Positions 61,366-64,000 of a stretch of DNA of 64,000 nucleotides are shown here, in pieces; positions within the stretch are counted from its first letter, which is position 1; each line of letters opens with the position of its first letter. The stretch comes from CAWCDJ01 sp963778675. GTDB lineage: Bacteria > Acidobacteriota > Terriglobia > Bryobacterales > Bryobacteraceae. Under the pieces are notes generated by a model. The model saw only the letters and a program-made list of their open reading frames with translations. It made no database searches and was not told the origin of the DNA. Made by a program: the position numbers and the translations under genes. The DNA is taken from the NCBI GenBank assembly GCA_963778675.1, contig CAVZVI010000013.1, positions 558,001 to 622,000 on the forward strand, written 5' to 3'.

Positions 61366-61371
61366 AGGCCG

Positions 61372-62008
<637 letters not shown>

Positions 62009-63202
62009 GTGGCGCTGGGCGACCTCATCCTGGTTGTGGATATCGGGGGCGGCACCACCGACTTCACGCTGATCGCGGTCACGGAATCAAACGGCGAGCT
62101 GGCGCTGAACCGCGTGGCCGTGGGAGATCACATCCTGCTGGGCGGCGACAACATCGACCTGGCGCTGGCCGGAGTGGTGGCGCACCGCCTGGCCGACAAG
62201 GGCACGCGGATCGACAGCCGCCAGCACCAGGCGCTGTGGGCCAACTGCCGGGTGGCGAAAGAGAAGCTGCTCGATCCGGAATCGAAGGCCAAGGAACAGG
62301 CGGTCACGATTCTCGGCAAAGGCACGGGCCTGGTGGGCGGCACCATCAAGGCGTCATTGCTGCGGACCGATATCGACCAGGTGCTGGGCGAAGGCTTTCT
62401 GCCGGCGGTGGCGAGCACCGAGATGCCCGCGCACCAGCGGCGCGTCGGCCTGCAGGAATTGGGCCTGCCCTACGCCGCCGACCCGGCCATTACGCGGCAC
62501 CTGGCGAAGTTTCTGAGGCAGCAGGCGGCGGGGGCCGAGCACGGCTCGGTGCGGCGGGGCCCCAGCGGGCTGGCCTGCCCCACCCACGTGCTGTTCAACG
62601 GCGGCGTGTTGAACGCCGGGCTGGTGCGGGAGCGCATTCTCTCGGCGCTCAACTCGTGGCTGGCCGAGGAAGGCATGAAGCCGGTCGAAGCGCTCACCGG
62701 CGAGGACCTGATGCATGCGGTCTCGCGCGGCGCGGCTTACTACGGGCTGGCGCGGCGCGGGCGGGGAGTGCGAATCCGCGGCGGCGTTCCGCGCACCTAC
62801 TATGTGGGGGTGGAGAGCGCTATGCCCTCGATCCCCGGGTTCCCGGCGCCGCTCAAGGCGCTCACGGTGGTCCCGTTCGGCATGGAGGAGGGGACCGAGG
62901 CGCGGATCCCGGGCCGCGAGTTCGGCCTGATCGTGGGACAACCCGCGGAGTTCCGCTTCTTCACTTCGGCCGCGCGCAAGAACGACCAGCCGGGCAACCT
63001 GATCGAAGATATCGGCGAGGAGTTGGAAGAGCTGTCTCCGATGGAGGTCAGCTTCGGCTCGGGCGAGCAGTCTTCGGAGGTTGTGCCGGTATCGTTTGAA
63101 ACCGTGGTGACCGAGACCGGCATGCTGCAACTGTGGTGCGTGGCGCGCGACGGCCGCCGCTGGAAGCTCGAATTCAATGTTCGGGAACGCGTACAGGCAT
63201 GA
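62009..63202 (+). CDS. Hsp70/DnaK-like protein 1, C-terminal half (frameshifted)
   Basis: Begins at a GTG within the frame-change region. It contains the second ATPase lobe (LVVDIGGGTTDFTLIAV, phosphate-2 motif; LLGGDNIDLALA; THVLFNGGVLNAGLV, adenosine motif) and a beta-rich substrate-binding-like part (LTVVPFGMEEGTEA, EFGLIVGQPAEFRFFTSA), without a typical DnaK lid. It forms an ATGA overlap with a second Hsp70-like gene. The lack of a Shine-Dalgarno sequence argues that it is not a separate gene. Confidence 0.85.
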   Translation: MALGDLILVVDIGGGTTDFTLIAVTESNGELALNRVAVGDHILLGGDNIDLALAGVVAHRLADKGTRIDSRQHQALWANCRVAKEKLLDPESKAKEQAVTILGKGTGLVGGTIKASLLRTDIDQVLGEGFLPAVASTEMPAHQRRVGLQELGLPYAADPAITRHLAKFLRQQAAGAEHGSVRRGPSGLACPTHVLFNGGVLNAGLVRERILSALNSWLAEEGMKPVEALTGEDLMHAVSRGAAYYGLARRGRGVRIRGGVPRTYYVGVESAMPSIPGFPAPLKALTVVPFGMEEGTEARIPGREFGLIVGQPAEFRFFTSAARKNDQPGNLIEDIGEELEELSPMEVSFGSGEQSSEVVPVSFETVVTETGMLQLWCVARDGRRWKLEFNVRERVQA

Positions 63203-64000
63203 AGATCGGCATCGACCTGGGCACAACGAATTCCGCCCTGGCCTATATTGACGAACACGAGGCGGAAGACCGCGAATTCCCGCCCGTCCACATTTTCGAG
63301 ACCCCGCAACTGGTGGCCCCGGCCCGTTCGGAGCCGCGGCGAACACTTCCCTCGTTTCTCTTCCTGGAGGACGGGGAGCCGGTGGGTGTCTACGCGCGCG
63401 AACAGGGCGCGCTGGTGCCGACGCGACTGGTGCACTCGGCCAAATCGTGGCTCTCGAACCCGGATGTCGACCGCACGGCCAAGATTCTGCCCTGGGATTC
63501 GCCGGAGACGGGCCGGGTGCTCTCGCCGGTGGAGGTCTCGGCGCGGCTGATCGCCAAGTTCCGCGAGGAGTGGGACAGGGCCAAGGGCCTGCCGCTGGCG
63601 GAACAGGACATCGTTCTGACGGTGCCGGCCTCGTTCGATGAAGAAGCGCGCGAGCTCACCGTGATGGCGGCGCGCGATGCGGGGATCGAGCGGCTGACGC
63701 TGCTCGAGGAGCCGGCCGCGGCGTTCTACTCGTGGATCGCGAACAACCTGGCGCAATCGCGCAAGAAGCTGTTCGACGGGCAGGTGGTCCTGGTCTGCGA
63801 CGTAGGCGGCGGCACCAGCGATTTCAGCCTGATCCGCGTCTCGCGCGAGGGCGACCTGGTCAACTTCACGCGCACGGCGGTGGGCAAGCACCTGCTGCTG
63901 GGCGGCGATAACCTCGACCTGACGCTGGCGTGGCTGGTGGAAACCAAGCTGGGGACGCCGCTCTCGATCCGCCAGCGCAGCGGACTGCGGCGGCAGTGTT
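63199..64000 (+). CDS. Hsp70/DnaK-like protein 2 (3' truncated by window)
   Basis: About 267 residues are visible. The start ATG overlaps the stop of Hsp70-like protein 1. ATPase motifs are IGIDLGTTNSALAYI, SAKSWLSNPDVDRTA, IVLTVPASFDEEARELTV, LLEEPAAAFYSWIA, VVLVCDVGGGTSDFSLI and LLLGGDNLDLTLAWLV. It is clearly a paralogue of the preceding protein; the two may form a heteromeric chaperone pair with the DUF2760 protein. The C-terminus lies outside the window. Confidence 0.9.
   Translation, partial: MKIGIDLGTTNSALAYIDEHEAEDREFPPVHIFETPQLVAPARSEPRRTLPSFLFLEDGEPVGVYAREQGALVPTRLVHSAKSWLSNPDVDRTAKILPWDSPETGRVLSPVEVSARLIAKFREEWDRAKGLPLAEQDIVLTVPASFDEEARELTVMAARDAGIERLTLLEEPAAAFYSWIANNLAQSRKKLFDGQVVLVCDVGGGTSDFSLIRVSREGDLVNFTRTAVGKHLLLGGDNLDLTLAWLVETKLGTPLSIRQRSGLRRQC

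Overview
This is a GC-rich chromosomal segment (roughly 64 % G+C by eye) with dense, mostly single-copy genes. I see no rRNA, tRNA, CRISPR array, insertion sequence or integrase. The gene content points to a soil Acidobacteriota, probably near Solibacter/Bryobacter. The reasons are a carboxypeptidase-regulatory-domain TonB-dependent receptor (Oar-like), a PEP-CTERM-type exported protein, a YVTN-propeller/phosphoesterase fusion, futalosine-pathway menaquinone genes, a fused LptF-LptG permease, secreted polygalacturonase-like and esterase-like enzymes, and many two-component regulators. The taxonomic placement is inference from gene families, not from a marker-gene search.

Layout. 0-4 kb: end of a polysaccharide ABC exporter permease, a DedA/VTT membrane protein, and a PhoB/PhoR-like two-component system followed by a second OmpR-type regulator. 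4-8 kb: a PEP-CTERM gene whose sorting signal is out of frame, then a two-gene operon of a GNAT-like protein and a vanillyl-alcohol-oxidase-type flavoprotein, with palindromes upstream. 8-12 kb: a ruvA-ruvB-folK-recQ operon on the minus strand, with recQ split by a frameshift. 12-18 kb: rsmE, two metallophosphoesterases, an M3 oligopeptidase, a 2H phosphoesterase and a LuxR-type regulator. 18.4-19.7 kb: a minus-strand ferritin-like/Rieske/pterin-dehydratase operon behind an Irr-type operator. 19.8-25.6 kb: two exported TldD/TldE-like proteins and fused LptFG. 25.7-33.6 kb: a frameshifted Crp/Fnr regulator, a small exported protein, the propeller/phosphatase, and a response regulator with a degenerate HD-GYP domain paired with a five-PAS histidine kinase. 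33.6-44 kb: malQ, an orphan nuoB with a PCP_red-like partner, a TolC plus lone ABC ATPase, GH28, a tandem alpha/beta hydrolase and a PPi-type phosphofructokinase.

44.2-47.2 kb holds the most novel locus: a 771-residue cysteine-rich protein with an internal duplication, a DUF1360 membrane protein, and a 90-residue protein whose gene overlaps it. 47.2-52.5 kb (minus strand): a two-subunit molybdenum hydroxylase, an exported ASH-domain protein, an exported Big-like protein and a PP2C phosphatase. 52.5-55.8 kb: a ubiA-mqnE pair, a VOC protein and uppS. 55.7-60 kb: a small regulator plus membrane-protein pair and the Oar-like receptor. 60-64 kb: a MerR-TPR protein, a DUF2760 protein and two consecutive Hsp70-like proteins, the first frameshifted and the second running off the window.

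Four genes (PEP-CTERM, recQ, crp/fnr, hsp70-1) are each interrupted by a single frame change while both halves stay well conserved. That pattern suggests consensus sequence errors as much as real decay. All functional calls are from reading motifs and residues by eye; no search was run.
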